From Isoetes taiwanensis (lineage: Eukaryota; Streptophyta; Lycopodiopsida; Isoetales; Isoetaceae): 64,000 nucleotides of DNA. Each line of letters opens with the position of its first letter. The first letter of the stretch is position 1. Positions 11,881 to 22,952 of this stretch are shown piece by piece. The stretch is from positions 20,420,112 to 20,484,111 of the forward strand of contig JAJEKV010000019.1 of assembly GCA_021234155.1 (NCBI GenBank), in the 5' to 3' direction. The position numbers were made by a program, and so were the translations under genes. Under the pieces are notes generated by a model that did no database searches, was not told the DNA's origin, and was given only the letters and a program-made list of their open reading frames with translations.

Positions 11881-12111
11881 GAATGGATCCACCTTCCGAA
11901 AGAAAAGAATGATGACATATCACACGGGGGTTTAAACCCTTCATAGGGTTTTAAAGCCGCGTGTGCAGATTTTTATGCGGTGTGTGATACGCTGTAGTTA
12001 GAATAGTTATTAATGTGTTACCATTAATGTGTTCTAGCTTTACAACCCGCAGTAATCCGCCGACACGCATGCAAAGAGCCGACCGTTTTAATATGTTCAA
12101 TCGCTAATATG

Positions 12112-12119
12112 TATAAATT
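12112..12119 (+). promoter_or_regulatory. TATA box, cassette D
   Basis: TATAAATT, 86 bases before the ATG at 12205, the same spacing as in cassette A. Confidence 0.45.
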
Positions 12120-12204
12120 GAGGTCCTTGCATTGTGCTCCTTCCTCCGGTTAGAGTCTTTGCTCCTCACTTCTATAATCTTAACGCCCCTCCCATTTGTC
12201 ATCT

Positions 12205-12680
12205 ATGGCCTCCACATCCTCAACCACCGATAAGGGAAAACGAAGAGGATAGAACCCCCTCCGACATAGTGTTGGGTGTTCTAATGAAGAGGTTGAAGGA
12301 GCAAGATGATCTTCTAAAGGAAAACGCCGCTACAATTCAGCCGAAAGAAGAAGAGAATGAATTCAACCTTCTCATGCTTCGTAGCCGAGAGAGGCAAATC
12401 AAAGGTTGAATAGAAGGCCGACAGGGGATGCCCCAACAACCGCAGACCGAGGTGGAGCTATGACGGCAACGAGGTTGCTAATTCAGCGTAAGAACACGCT
12501 GTGCTATTGGGACAGAGCGACATGTACAAAGAGATGGTGGACGATTGAGGAACGCTTGATAGGGTGATTGCTCGCTTGGAGGAGAAGAGATGAAGACTAA
12601 GACGGTGGACAGGATCCGAGCCGATGATGATGATGAAGATAATGAAGAAGAGTCGCGACCGAGCAACAATGAGTCGCTGT
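12205..12680 (+). pseudogene. small MAS(S/T) protein gene, cassette D
   Basis: ATG 12205 opens MASTSSTTDKGKRRG then TAG. The continuing family reading, in other frames, is DIVLGVLMKRLKEQDDLLKE (about 12268-12325), RSRERQIKG, then MYKEMVDDLRNAL and VIARLEE (about 12520-12590), ending in a strongly acidic DDDDEDNEEES tract (12625-12655). MKRLKEQDDLLKEN corresponds to MKRFKEIHDENNRL of cassettes A and B. The predicted shape is a Ser/Thr-rich start, a coiled coil and an acidic tail. At least two frame breaks make the copy non-functional as read. Function unknown. Confidence 0.45.
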
Positions 12681-12985
12681 ATTTTGTTTTTCAATGTAAC
12701 ATTTTTCACAACTTTAATCAAAAGTAACCTTTTTATTATTATCTTGTAAAGCTTCACACACACATAAATGCAAGCAATAGCTTAACTCCCGTTTCGTACC
12801 GATGATACAAATAAGATCACACGACGCCGGCTACAGCTTGTGCAAACAAGGTTGGAGGCAAGTACTTCGGCAGGTGAACATGCTACATTACAAGTATACT
12901 TTACCGATTCTTTGTCTCTTAGATCTCCACTGCTATGATGCTAGTGGGGCCCTAGAATTTTGCCAAGCAACTTTCCGCTTTCTCT

Positions 12986-15330
12986 TCAAAGATTATGCCA
13001 ATGGTGTTTACTGACTGGTTGCTCCTTAAAGTTTAACCTTCTTGTCGATTTAGCCATCACCCTTCTATAAAACCACTGGCCATCCGCCTTAGAGGGTTGG
13101 TTCCTACATTTCCACCCCCTTTGAGTGTTACGATGAAAGGCTATTTTAGCTTGTTTATGCGGCTTCCATGCCTTGTGCACTCCACAATAATCGCTAGGCT
13201 TCCATACTTCCTAAAACCAAGGTGCATGAGCCCAAAAGATGTGCAAGTAGCGCGGACTTCACTCTCCCCATGCGCCTATGAAAGCTCTAATAAATTTGTT
13301 ATTCGCTTGCACGAACATTTCTCATCTTCTTCTTGTGAGGTCCATTCTCCTTCCAATGTATGGGAACAATTCGTGCATAATGCATCCCATGCTTTTTTTT
13401 TTTTCCTCTAGCCGAACGAACGCCATCTCAGGGGTCCTCGCCCGCATCAACCAAAGAATTTTCCAAATTCATAGACCTTTTCTCCCATCCGTTTCCGCTC
13501 GTCAGCCTCTCTATGATTCTTTATGAAGCGCCGAAGCCACCCCTCCAATTGACACTTTACGAGGCACACTTGTTCTTCCCCGCCTGCTTTCATCGAGCTC
13601 TAATCTTTACATTGCCACCATGCAAACCTGCTTCGATAGAACATGTTCAACTCTACCTAATTCTTCCTCTCTTCTTCTTGTCCAATGTTCCACACAATCT
13701 AAGCTCAAAAATATCATCTTGTCGATGATTCCCACAAAGCCGCGTAAAGTGCGATATGAACCCTCTCTAATGGAATGGGGAAAATGCCATGGAACTTGGG
13801 ATCTTCTTTCTCCTCTATTAGGAACATTTGCTTGGTTAAGGGACAAGGTTGAAACAGCCTTTCCCAAGATTTTGACTTCCTTGCATGATTGCAAAGATGC
13901 ATAACTTTTGCATATTCCTTGTCCTCCTCCACTTATGTTGTACATTGCTTTCTCGCTTTTAAATCAGACGCCAAGTGAAAAATTACTTTGTAAGATCCAT
14001 AGTGATCTACTTGCAATTTTTCCCTCCCTCAATCTAGATATTAGACTCCTGATGTCAGCTTTGATTGAACACCCATTTCAATACCTCGTGGGTTTCTTTT
14101 CTCAACTTTAAAGAGACCTAACCACCGTGTGTCATCTTCGTGATTGACATGAGAACCATTTTTCGCACGCTTCTTTCCTCGTCCGGCCACCTCTACATCT
14201 TTTTATTATTCTTGTTGCTCTTTTGATTTAGCATGTGCAATTGCATTCTCAATTGCTCTATTCATGATGGCAACGGATACCCTCTCATACTTCTCAAACT
14301 TGGTCAGGCTCCATTTCATCCAATTTTATGCAAACTTCAATCTCACCATTAGTTTCTCAAGAAATCGTTAAGTCATAATATTTGACAAGGAATTGTAAGA
14401 GAGTAACCAGGTCAACCCAAAGATTATTATGCTCATTCATTCCAACTATATCACAAATAATCCTTGCCATTCTTATCTTTTATGGCTATGGCAGACCAAA
14501 GACATTCAACGGGTGCATCTCTCCTAATATGGCATACACCATCTTTGTCCTAGTAACCCTTTGTATTCTCGACAATTTGTGGACGGGAGCTTAATACTTT
14601 TTGTGCCCATTCTTTTCAACGCCTCGTGGAATGGCTTTTGAATAGAGAACGGTAACTGCCTCATCGATGCCTACATCATCACAAACAACCCATACATCCG
14701 TCGCTTCTAACTTCTTGTAGATCTCCTAGTACTATTTCCAATACCATCTTCTTGAGAGAAGAGTTGTAGGGCCGGACAAATCATGTCCACTATCTCCCCG
14801 CTTGTCGCTAGGTTCTTCACCACGAACCAAGATTGCTTCTAGTTTCCCCGCATCTTAATTGGCCTTTTTGCTAGTGTTGTAAATGGACCTTTGTGGCCGG
14901 GACCGGCCAATGCACCTGATCCAAACTTCAGCCTCTATCTACCGAAAGTGCTTCTTCCTTTCTCAAGCCAAGGGGTGTTTTCTTCAAATTTTTAACCCAC
15001 GTTGAAGCTCCAAAGTTTGCTCTTTCGAAGCTCTTGGATCTTTTTCTTGCAGCCGCCCTATCACCAATTTGACTTGTCCACTTCAGATCTCAAAGAAGTT
15101 TCCTCCCCAAGCCGCCATTCCTTTCCTTCATTACAAAGGAGTAATGAAGCTTAGAGAAAAAAGAGAGCCGCTAGTTTAAGTTATAATTCTCTTGTGACAA
15201 TCGGAAGCAGCCATCTCAAGGAACTCAGATTCGATTCAATGCCTTCATCCTCTCAAATCTCTCACAATATCCCAAGAGGCCGAAGTTACCGCCACCACAA
15301 AATCGATTAAACTTGTAACGCCCCAAATGA
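12986..15330 (-). pseudogene. unrecognised decayed coding region on the minus strand
   Basis: Read from 15330 down, the minus strand gives long stretches of protein-like sequence broken by stops: a block with QVKLVIGRLQEKDPRASKEQ (about 15070-15010), KKLEATDVWVVCDDVGIDEA (about 14715-14655), RVTRTKMVYAILGEMHPLNV (about 14560-14500), MARIICDIVGMNEHNNLWVD (about 14470-14410), and MHLCNHARKSKSWERLF then EEKEDPKFHGIFPIPLERV (13904-13760). The overlapping minus ORFs 13607-13945 and 13714-13932 and minus 12986-13180 belong here. I cannot place these blocks in a family. They could be a second gene of the 11 kb element, running opposite to the small cassettes. Confidence 0.35.
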
Positions 15331-16132
15331 CGGCCAAATGATCCAATGGATATAAACCGCCATCCGCCCGTATGTCGACACTTTTGAGCCCGCGAAGACG
15401 CAACACGCCGAGGTCTAAGTTCTATTTTTTAGACCTCCTTTTACATTGAAGACCGAGCATATTCGTGAGTCGGGCTTGGATCCTTATCCACACATCATTT
15501 GAGCTTCCATATCATGCGGGATCGCATCGACAAATGAAGGTGTACAATTTGTATGCCCCAAAGACACCCGGTTCGCAGGAGCCTAACGTCCGCATTTAAA
15601 CCTCGCTTTTGAAATTTGCAATGTTGGAAATCGAAAAGTCCATTCTCCTACAATCCATGCTTTTATACATTAAGCAAATTCAAAATTCAATTGTAGGGGG
15701 AAGCCCAGATGGGATGAAGTAAAGATCCCGGTTTACGAACTTTTAAGGCGCTAATCGCAAAATAAACGAAAAGTCGATACAAAGCTTCAACCTACACATT
15801 CAAATTTTGAAATGTAGAAGGCGGAAGCTTGTATGACCATGGCCTCTAAATGAAAAATAGCGCAAAGACAAGAATCGGATGCGATGCTTGGTATCCGACA
15901 AACCAAGAGACACCGGCCATGAGTTGCCGGTATGCTATAATGCAAGTGGCTTTTAGAAGCCGCCACGCGTTGCATCAATCTGTCCGACAACCAACGTAAT
16001 TAAATACATATGGCCCATAAATGTGCATCCCCTTATTCCCGAGAATATTCAAGCAAATGTAATTATGAGAGTTTGGTATCCTAGGTGGCATGGGAAAAAG
16101 GAGCGGAAATATGACGGGAATGGCTGATAGGA
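15331..16132. other. right subterminal region of the 11 kb element
   Basis: No gene is recognised. A minus ORF at 15787-15990 has no known domain. Sequence remains CG-rich up to about 15990 and becomes AT-rich just before the right inverted repeat. Confidence 0.4.
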
Positions 16133-16166
16133 GGCCATTTTGAGACCCCAAATCCAGTCCCTAATG
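16133..16166 (-). repeat. right terminal inverted repeat
   Basis: Reverse complement of the left end: 23 identical bases at 16133-16155 and the outer CCCTAATG at 16159-16166, with a 3-base spacer instead of 1. Confidence 0.9.
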
Positions 16167-17340
16167 CCTATCAGCAAAAACGCTTCAAGCTATGGGCCTA
16201 ATTGCACCAAAGAATCAAGCATTGAAGACCATGGAGGAAGCAATATCATGTCTCCAAACTCCATCACAACTTAGATTTCTATTCGCACTCCTCATACTTG
16301 ATGGTGGGCCAGCTTTAAAACTATGGAAAACTTTTCAACAACAAATGACAAGCGACTTTTCGATCAATACCATGGCGATGAACCCATCATACCAATGAGG
16401 CCCTCCTAGCTATCAATAACATCTTAGTGCAACATGCGACTAGCACTACAGCATTAGGTCTACCCATTTGCCATGTATCATGCGAAGAAATCTAAAATGG
16501 ACTTGCAAAATTCCCACATGATGAAGAATATTTGCCAAAAGCTAAGTCATGTTTAACAACATGAAATCAAACCAAACATCACATCAAAATGTGAAACCTT
16601 CTTTACAACAGGCGACAACTCAAACCACTTTTTATCTATTGTAAAGCAGGTACTGAAAAGACATACGCACTTAATGGCTTCTCGCTACATGTACAAGGAC
16701 TAAGACAAATAGTGCTGCCGTGCACAACAACAGCACTAGCATCATTGCTATACCCTGGTGGAAGGACCGCACATTCACTCTTCCAAATACCTGTAGTAGA
16801 AAACAATATCAATCTCCATTCTCTACTCGACCCTCACTCTTCAAGAGCATTGCTCATCAAGGAAGCAAGAGCTATCATATGGGACGAATTCCCAATGGCA
16901 AATAGAGCAGTTATAGAGGCAGTCGATGTACTTCTACAAAAAATCACAGGCACAAGCTTACCTTTTGGAGGAAAGCTATTCATTGCAGCAGGAGACTTCA
17001 GACAACCTGCACCCATCATAAAAAAGGCAGGAAAAACCGCAATAATAAATGTGTCCATCATATCCTCACCCCTATGGAACCACTTCGGTGTATTGCAACT
17101 CAATGAACCAGTGAGGAATGCGCAGATACAGAACTCATACGTTTTGTCGATGCCATCGGCGAAGGAAACCTGCTTGAAAACATTCTACTAACACTATTCA
17201 AAACAACTATCACCATCCAGGATGCCATTGACTTTCTCTACAATCAAGACATACTGAACAAACCTAATCTTTGTGAAAAAAAGAGCCTTCTTATCTCCAA
17301 AAAACATCATCGTCGATGCATTCAATAACTGGATTCAATA
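16167..17340 (+). pseudogene. Helitron 1, PIF1-like helicase half (broken)
   Basis: This continues the Helitron cut at 4913. It opens with LQAMGLIAPKNQALKTMEEA and TPSQLRFLFALLIL, the linker block that precedes the helicase in RepHel proteins. The superfamily 1 PIF1-type helicase follows at 16645-17190: AGTEKTYALNGF is the Walker A loop, with Glu in place of the second Gly of GTGKT; IIWDEFPMANRAVIEAVD is Walker B; FGGKLFIAAGDFRQ is the GGD-F-Q motif; and VLQLNEPVRN corresponds to the L-x-x-N/R motif after it. A frameshift near 17115 moves the reading to FVDAIGEGN and then ITIQDAIDFLYNQDIL. The 159-codon ORF 16712-17191 is the best preserved piece. Stops before 16500, the Walker A substitution and the frameshift mark it as dead. 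Helicase C-terminal motifs are not found past 17340. Confidence 0.9.
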
Positions 17341-19000
17341 ACATGTAACATTGATCCCACTATGTACATCAGCCAGAAGGGCCATATGGCTTATCCGACA
17401 ATAGCACGTGATGATTTCTATCTGAAAAGAATATGCAGAACTATGTGCCCGTTTATTAAGTGTATCTGTGAAGATAGGGGAAAAGGAAAAAAGAAAGCGT
17501 GCAGGGATAACATGACATGGTTTGACCATGCAATATGGTACTTGTTTAATAACCTGGATGTGCTATATCCGGCCCGTTTATTGCGAGATCAAATGGTTGC
17601 TTTTTAAACTTTCAAATCCAACTTGAAGACAAGTATTATGGTTATCTCTCTCATATCCGAAGTCGATACACTAATCATTATGATATGAGGTTGGCTGCTG
17701 ACCCATGGTCTGATCTGAAAATAAAGCTACCTAAGTGTAAAATGGTGGGTATTTGCAAAAATACAATAAAAACTATCTCATTCCTGAAGGGCAACGACAA
17801 TTCTAGTAGCTATAATGCTAGAAGGCAGTCATAGAAGAGTACCACTAGCCATTTGGCTAGTGAACAAAGCAGGGTGACAAAACCACCACGAATTACTATG
17901 GCACCTACCAAATCTTCACTTACTGAGTCTGACAATACATCAGTAGAATACATTGGGACACAACTCCCTTTTGGATATTCTGTCACTAAAACCCATGATG
18001 GCAAAATGGATAAGAAAGATTACACTGGTGGACAGACACTCAAGTTTACACGTGATATATAAGGTACATAAGGTACATTATGTTACTACACCTTTTTTAC
18101 TGTCCAAAGTAGTTCCTTAAAAAATCTTGATGTCTTTAAAGAAAAACTAAAGTATCAAACTTTATTGCCACTCGGCTTATAGTATTTCACTGGATACTTT
18201 GACCAAGTGTGGCAAAGTTCTACCTTCTGTAATATTTACAGCAGTATATATGACTATACAAAGTATATTTTTGTAGAAATCCATTTGCCAATAGCTGGAG
18301 TGGCTCGTAAAAAAATATAACAGCAGTGGACTTACTCTAATAGTGGTATGTGAAAAATTCTAAGCCACGTAACTATTTACTTTAATAATGTTTAGACCCC
18401 ATTTGGTTTGCATAAATGTCTTTGGACAGACTTATCCACATTAGGAAACAAATGCCTCTTATATCTTAATGTCCACCTCTCCTGTATGTAGAAGCTCTAT
18501 ATATAAATGTAACATTAAATAGGTGTTTATTTACAGAACCTTAAATCCATCAGTATTGACTGTCAAGGTAGACGACATCTGATTGAAGAAAAGGCCAAAA
18601 CGAAGATGAAAATTATCCATTGCACATTCTTATCGAAAATCCAGGAGAGTATATGTGTCCCTCAAATGGTTCACAGGATTGCCCTTGAATGTTTTGTGTA
18701 AGCGGGCAAAGACATGATGAATAATACTAAGAGATATGGTCTATAAACGATATAATACCTTTTGCACAAGAACTGATGTCCCATGTCCATGTAACAATCT
18801 CAACTTGAAGAATTTCATTGACACTAAAATAGGGCATGTGCGTACCACAAACCTTGGTATTATTAGAAACAGATTTCTGAGGAACTAATTCAAAAAAGGA
18901 TTGAATCATATACCTAATAGAGTGCTTGACTGGTATGCTCTAGAAAGCGTATATCGCGAACATGTGCGATACTTTCTTTGATGTACACAAGTATCCAGAT
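17341..19000. other. no recognised gene
   Basis: Short plus ORFs at 17362-17607 and 17853-18062 have no domain I know. The region separates the Helitron helicase from the Penelope-type remnant and becomes AT-rich after 18060. Confidence 0.5.
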
Positions 19001-19019
19001 CCCTAATATTCCCGATGAG

Positions 19020-20587
19020 GATGAGGTCGGGTTTCAAAACCAAAGTATGGAAAAATGGTATTCGTGAGCATCACCAAAGCTTTCAAAACAAAAATAATAG
19101 AAAGTTCGTATGTAATAATCCCGCAGCCTACAAGTAATTTGAATGGCTAGTAAGAAATCTTTACATATTAGGGATTGACAAAGCCACGAACAACCCATCA
19201 TTTATCCGTCCTCTACATATCAGACACACTAATTTTAAATAGGTTTGCCGTTAGGATTTTCAAGAGGTGTACACATCTCAAGAAATGATCAAGCACAAGC
19301 TCGAAACGATATTCGGATTTGATTGGCAATAGCCTCTTTGAATCAAAAGTTACCATATTTATTAGGCATATTTAAGGCCCATAAAAATGACTATAGGTGG
19401 ATTAGTAATGCCCATTGTACCATCTACTCTAAAATCTCTCAAATAATCACTACAGGTTTCAATGATATTCTGGGGAATATGGCCCCATATCTCCAAAATG
19501 ATGTGTGTGCTAAAGTGTGCACTTTGTTCTCCTAAAAGATCAACGCTTAGTTGGGTTATTAATTCCATATATGATGTGGTAATTAATCTTCCTCCCAAGA
19601 TACATGAAGTGTATGTGTGCACATCACTAAATACTATGAGAACATTCCCTTGAAGGAGATATCGTATCTCCATATCATGGAATTAGTCATAGAAGCTGCC
19701 TTGAAACAAATGAAGATCAAACATCGCAAGAATGAACTTTGGATCAAGAAGACTAATGAAGACAAGTATCATCAAATGGTTTAAATTTGAACCCAAGGGT
19801 AGATGTTGGTTCCGTGAATGGACAAGTGTACCTTTGTTAAAGCCAATCATTGGCTTCTTGCTAACTATCACGTTGTCATAGGAAACCGAAGTTGGAAACA
19901 AATCAGTGGTATTCAATGGGATTTGCCTCGCAAAATTCCCAGTTGGTGTAATTTATATCCGGCATGGTTTGAGATGATGTTTATCAAGAATTTGGCCAAC
20001 CAAGGAGATATGATGAAGTATGCAAGTTCCGGCACACCCTATAGATATATTGATGATCTTTTTTTGTCAAATTGTCCCAATATCAGAAATTATCTCAAGC
20101 GATACCATCCGGTAATAAGGTTGGGATAAGCATATGACATGAGCAGTTTAGGTATCAAGGAGGAAACAATTATCAACAGCTATAGCAGCTCTCGGCTTTG
20201 ATGGGATTCATGGTCAGAAAAGCCAATTTTCTCAATATGACCATTGAGATTGCCAATAGGACTAATAGCATCTATCAGACCTATAGATATGATAAGAAGG
20301 ACATACTTCCATTTAAAGCCCGAAATTCATCCATGGATAGTTGTAGACCATATCATCAGGCCACAAATGTGATTATTTCCACGAGATACTACCGTATATA
20401 TGTATGTAAATTCAGGCCCTATTGGAGCGGTGTTGACATTAAAGATTGGATGAAAAGCTTTGTGGATAATGGTTTCGACCAGTATAACATAAGAAGACAA
20501 GTTATCAAATATATTAGAGAACACACTTTCACACTTTACCAAGATTACCTTATGATGCCAAAGACCTATCTGAGAAATTTCAAATAA
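19020..20587 (+). pseudogene. Penelope-like reverse transcriptase remnant
   Basis: Recognisable blocks of a reverse transcriptase of the Penelope-like class, in order and on one strand: LPYLLGIFKAHKNDYRWISN (19344-19405), VINSIYDVVINLPPKIHEVY (19556-19613), VVIGNRSWKQISGI (19873-19914), SWCNLYPAWFEMMFIKNLAN (19942-20000), YRYIDDLFLSNCPNI (20041-20085) with the YIDD catalytic box, and then KANFLNMTIEIANR, YQTYRYDKK and FVDNGFDQYNIRRQVIKYIR (20220-20520). Blocks lie in at least four frames with stops between them. Such elements are typical of algae, bryophytes, lycophytes, ferns and some conifers and are scarce in flowering plants. I see no GIY-YIG endonuclease block after 20590. The upstream limit is soft: YKxFEWLVRNLYILGIDKA near 19130-19185 looks part of it. 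Confidence 0.75.
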
Positions 20588-22239
20588 AATGTGAAAGGTA
20601 TGTGTAACTTTCGATGCAATTTACAATGTGTTTCTTTATTGGGTTAGTCTACTAATCGGACTTGGGATGGACCTCTGCTGTGATGGTAGGGGTCCAATCT
20701 CTTCCTATGTTCACTGGCATAACCCTAATGGGGCCTTTTCATTTCCTATGGTAGGTGGTAGGTTTTGTTTTGTTAGATGATGCTTAAAAACTAGGCACTC
20801 ATTCTTGGCATTCATGCTCCTGCCTATGGAAAAGATAATGGGGAACAAAGGTTTCTTCCTTTTATCAATTCCAACAAAGAAAATAGTTATTATCCCTTTG
20901 TAAAAAGGGTTTCTTTATAATACTTCCAAAAAGTATCTAACCATGGTTTACATATACTAGTAGAATGAATGTGAATTTAGGGATCTTTTTGAACATATAA
21001 GTGCCTATAATGTCCTATGAACAGCTTATCCTTTGAAGAAGATATCCTAATAATGCAGCCGGGCCGAGCATGGCAACTTGGTATATTTTGGTCAGAAAAA
21101 GAATATTTGATGGCTGGTTGCACCACATGTTTTGCATATAATGGTTGTATTGCCTTTTTGTTTTTTTTTTATATGTGTATGATATAAAGGATGGAAAAAG
21201 CATTATTGTCATAAATACATGATTCTAAGGTTAAACATTTAATAGTGAAGTTTAGTGTATCGTTAATCCTATTCATAAAATAGTTTTATTTTTCCGGACC
21301 GGAACCTTGGTCCCTTTCGCTAGTCTACCCTAATTCCAAAAGTGGGTATACAATGGTGATAAGAGAACGACCTTGGATATGGTCTCTATTTACTGATTAT
21401 GTAAAGTTTAGTTGACTTTAACACTAGAGTTATTCTTGGAACTATTCAGGTTCATCCACCATAATTGGTCCAGCATACCCTCTGCCATAAACCCGGTATC
21501 TAACAAGAGAAATTTCCATTTCACAAGATACCACCACTTTTGAATCTTCACTCGATTCTTTTATGGCCGTGGAGAATTTCATGACCAATAGATTTAATTG
21601 ATATGTTGTGGTGATTGCCCAAACCTCATTGAATTTAGCAGTTTTACGCCAAAGCGAACGCATTCTTCAAACTTTCTAGCATAAAGGGGTCCAAACGTTT
21701 CTAAAATTGAAAAATAATTTACGTTTTATGATAAAACATGTTGATTTACATGTTTTCATGTTTCGTTATTATTAGATGGCATTATATGAAGTCGCCAAAC
21801 CATTTTTAGCTCAAAAAGCTGTTTGAGGTTGTGAATTGTTTCTCCTTTTACTATAACAAGTTTTGACATAAGACTTGCGGCCATAAGTTGTCAACTCTAA
21901 GATCTATAGTCCAATAATTTTTGAAATGTCTATAAGTCATGTTGATCTCAATTTTCACTAAAGAAGATTCGATCTGTAATCCGGGACAAAAATAGAACTA
22001 ACGTGGTTTAACTAAACTTATATATATAAGCTTTCTAAAGGCAATAAATGATGCACTCCCATTCATTCCACTTATACATTCATAATAAAGAATTTTATGA
22101 ACTTAAATATGGTGAATAACCATGTATTCTTTACATTTAGAAGTGGTTGCCACTACACAAAATTAGAGTTTAGCTAAGGTAATAATACAAAAAACTCATC
22201 TTTTATGGTAGGCAATATTTTTATGAATGTCACCCTTCC

Positions 22240-22683
22240 TTGGCAACATAGATCTTGAATTTCATGTTAAAGTAACATATTATGTACAAGATTTGATTTA
22301 AAATAGACATGGACCATTTCTGGTTTGTACTTTAGGCTTGCCATATTTTAAAGCAAGATAGCATTCTTTTTCAACTCATGATTAACTAAAACATGTGATA
22401 GAAGTTTAAAATATAGTTTGTATCGCTTTTAGTGCAAAACACACGATGAAATCTTCTTATTTTTTTACTATCATAAACTTAGTACACGTGTTTTGTCGCT
22501 AAGAGTTCCTACTTTAGGTATAATAATAGTAACTTTAGCTTGTCTTTCATGATAGACTATAATTTTATGGGTTCAAGCTTCATTGGCAACATAGATCTCC
22601 AATTTGATGTTAAAAATAACATACTACTATATGTAAAATTTGAATATAAATGGGCATGGACCATTATGGTCCACAATTAACTA
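22240..22683 (+). repeat. direct repeat of about 100 bp, 343 bp apart
   Basis: Copies start TTGGCAACATAGATCT at 22240 and 22583 and continue with related sequence (GATGTTAAA, AACATA, ATGGACCAT) for about 100 bases, with substitutions and small gaps. Confidence 0.7.
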
Positions 22684-22935
22684 ATTGGGTATAGAATTAA
22701 ATCTCTCTAAATTATGATTACCAATTTTATTTATTGTTCATTTGTCACTTATACAATGATATGGCAAATTTCTACCTTCTCTAACATAATTTTTTGGAAG
22801 GGTAGGTGGAGATTCATATAGGTTCGATTTGCTTTGTGCTTCAACTTTACCATTAAATAATGCAATTCTAGCAACCAACTAATTAAGATGAGGATGTTCG
22901 CTTCTTGAATGATCATAAGCCATGTGACCAGCAAT

Positions 22936-22952
22936 GGAAGGAAGGAAGGAAG
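22936..22952 (+). repeat. (GGAA)4 microsatellite
   Basis: Four tandem GGAA units followed by GAAAA. Confidence 0.7.

Larger units (their letters stand above)
5607..12828 (+). repeat. dispersed 12-base word TCACACGACGCC
   Basis: Exact copies at 5607-5618, 7818-7829, 10546-10557 and 12817-12828, an 11/12 match at 11164-11175, and shorter variants TCACACGATGC (10303) and TCACACGAAGC (10474). All are on the plus strand within the 11 kb element. Most follow AT-rich sequence such as AATAAG, ATTAAAG or AATAAAAATTA. Four exact copies of a 12-mer in 7 kb are far beyond chance. Confidence 0.85.
4914..16166. mobile_element. 11.25 kb terminal-inverted-repeat element inserted in Helitron 1
   Basis: The two ends are reverse complements: CATTAGGG, a 1-3 base spacer, then 23 identical bases starting GGATTTGGGGTCTC, at 4914-4945 and 16133-16166. 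The left flank is Helitron coding sequence ending ...YQT and the right flank resumes at ...LQAMGLI, the next block of the same protein, so the element interrupts one Helitron. The interior is much richer in CG dinucleotides than the flanks. I see no transposase family I can name with confidence. It contains an array of small TATA-promoted ORFs, a 12-base recurrent word, a TTAGGG-type telomere repeat and decayed ORFs on both strands. No clear target duplication is visible; the ends offer only TTA versus TAA, so a PIF/Harbinger-type origin is possible but unproved. It could also be a composite of several insertions between two inverted copies. Confidence 0.75.

Noticed and set aside
13620-13904. 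Plus-strand ORFs at 13.0-14.1 kb as genes
   Set aside because: They overlap longer protein-like minus-strand readings and show no domain; treated as shadows.
4914-16166. Calling the large element PIF/Harbinger from its GGG-start ends and TTA/TAA flanks
   Set aside because: The flanking triplets are not a direct repeat and I find no Harbinger transposase or MYB/SANT-like protein inside; left unassigned.
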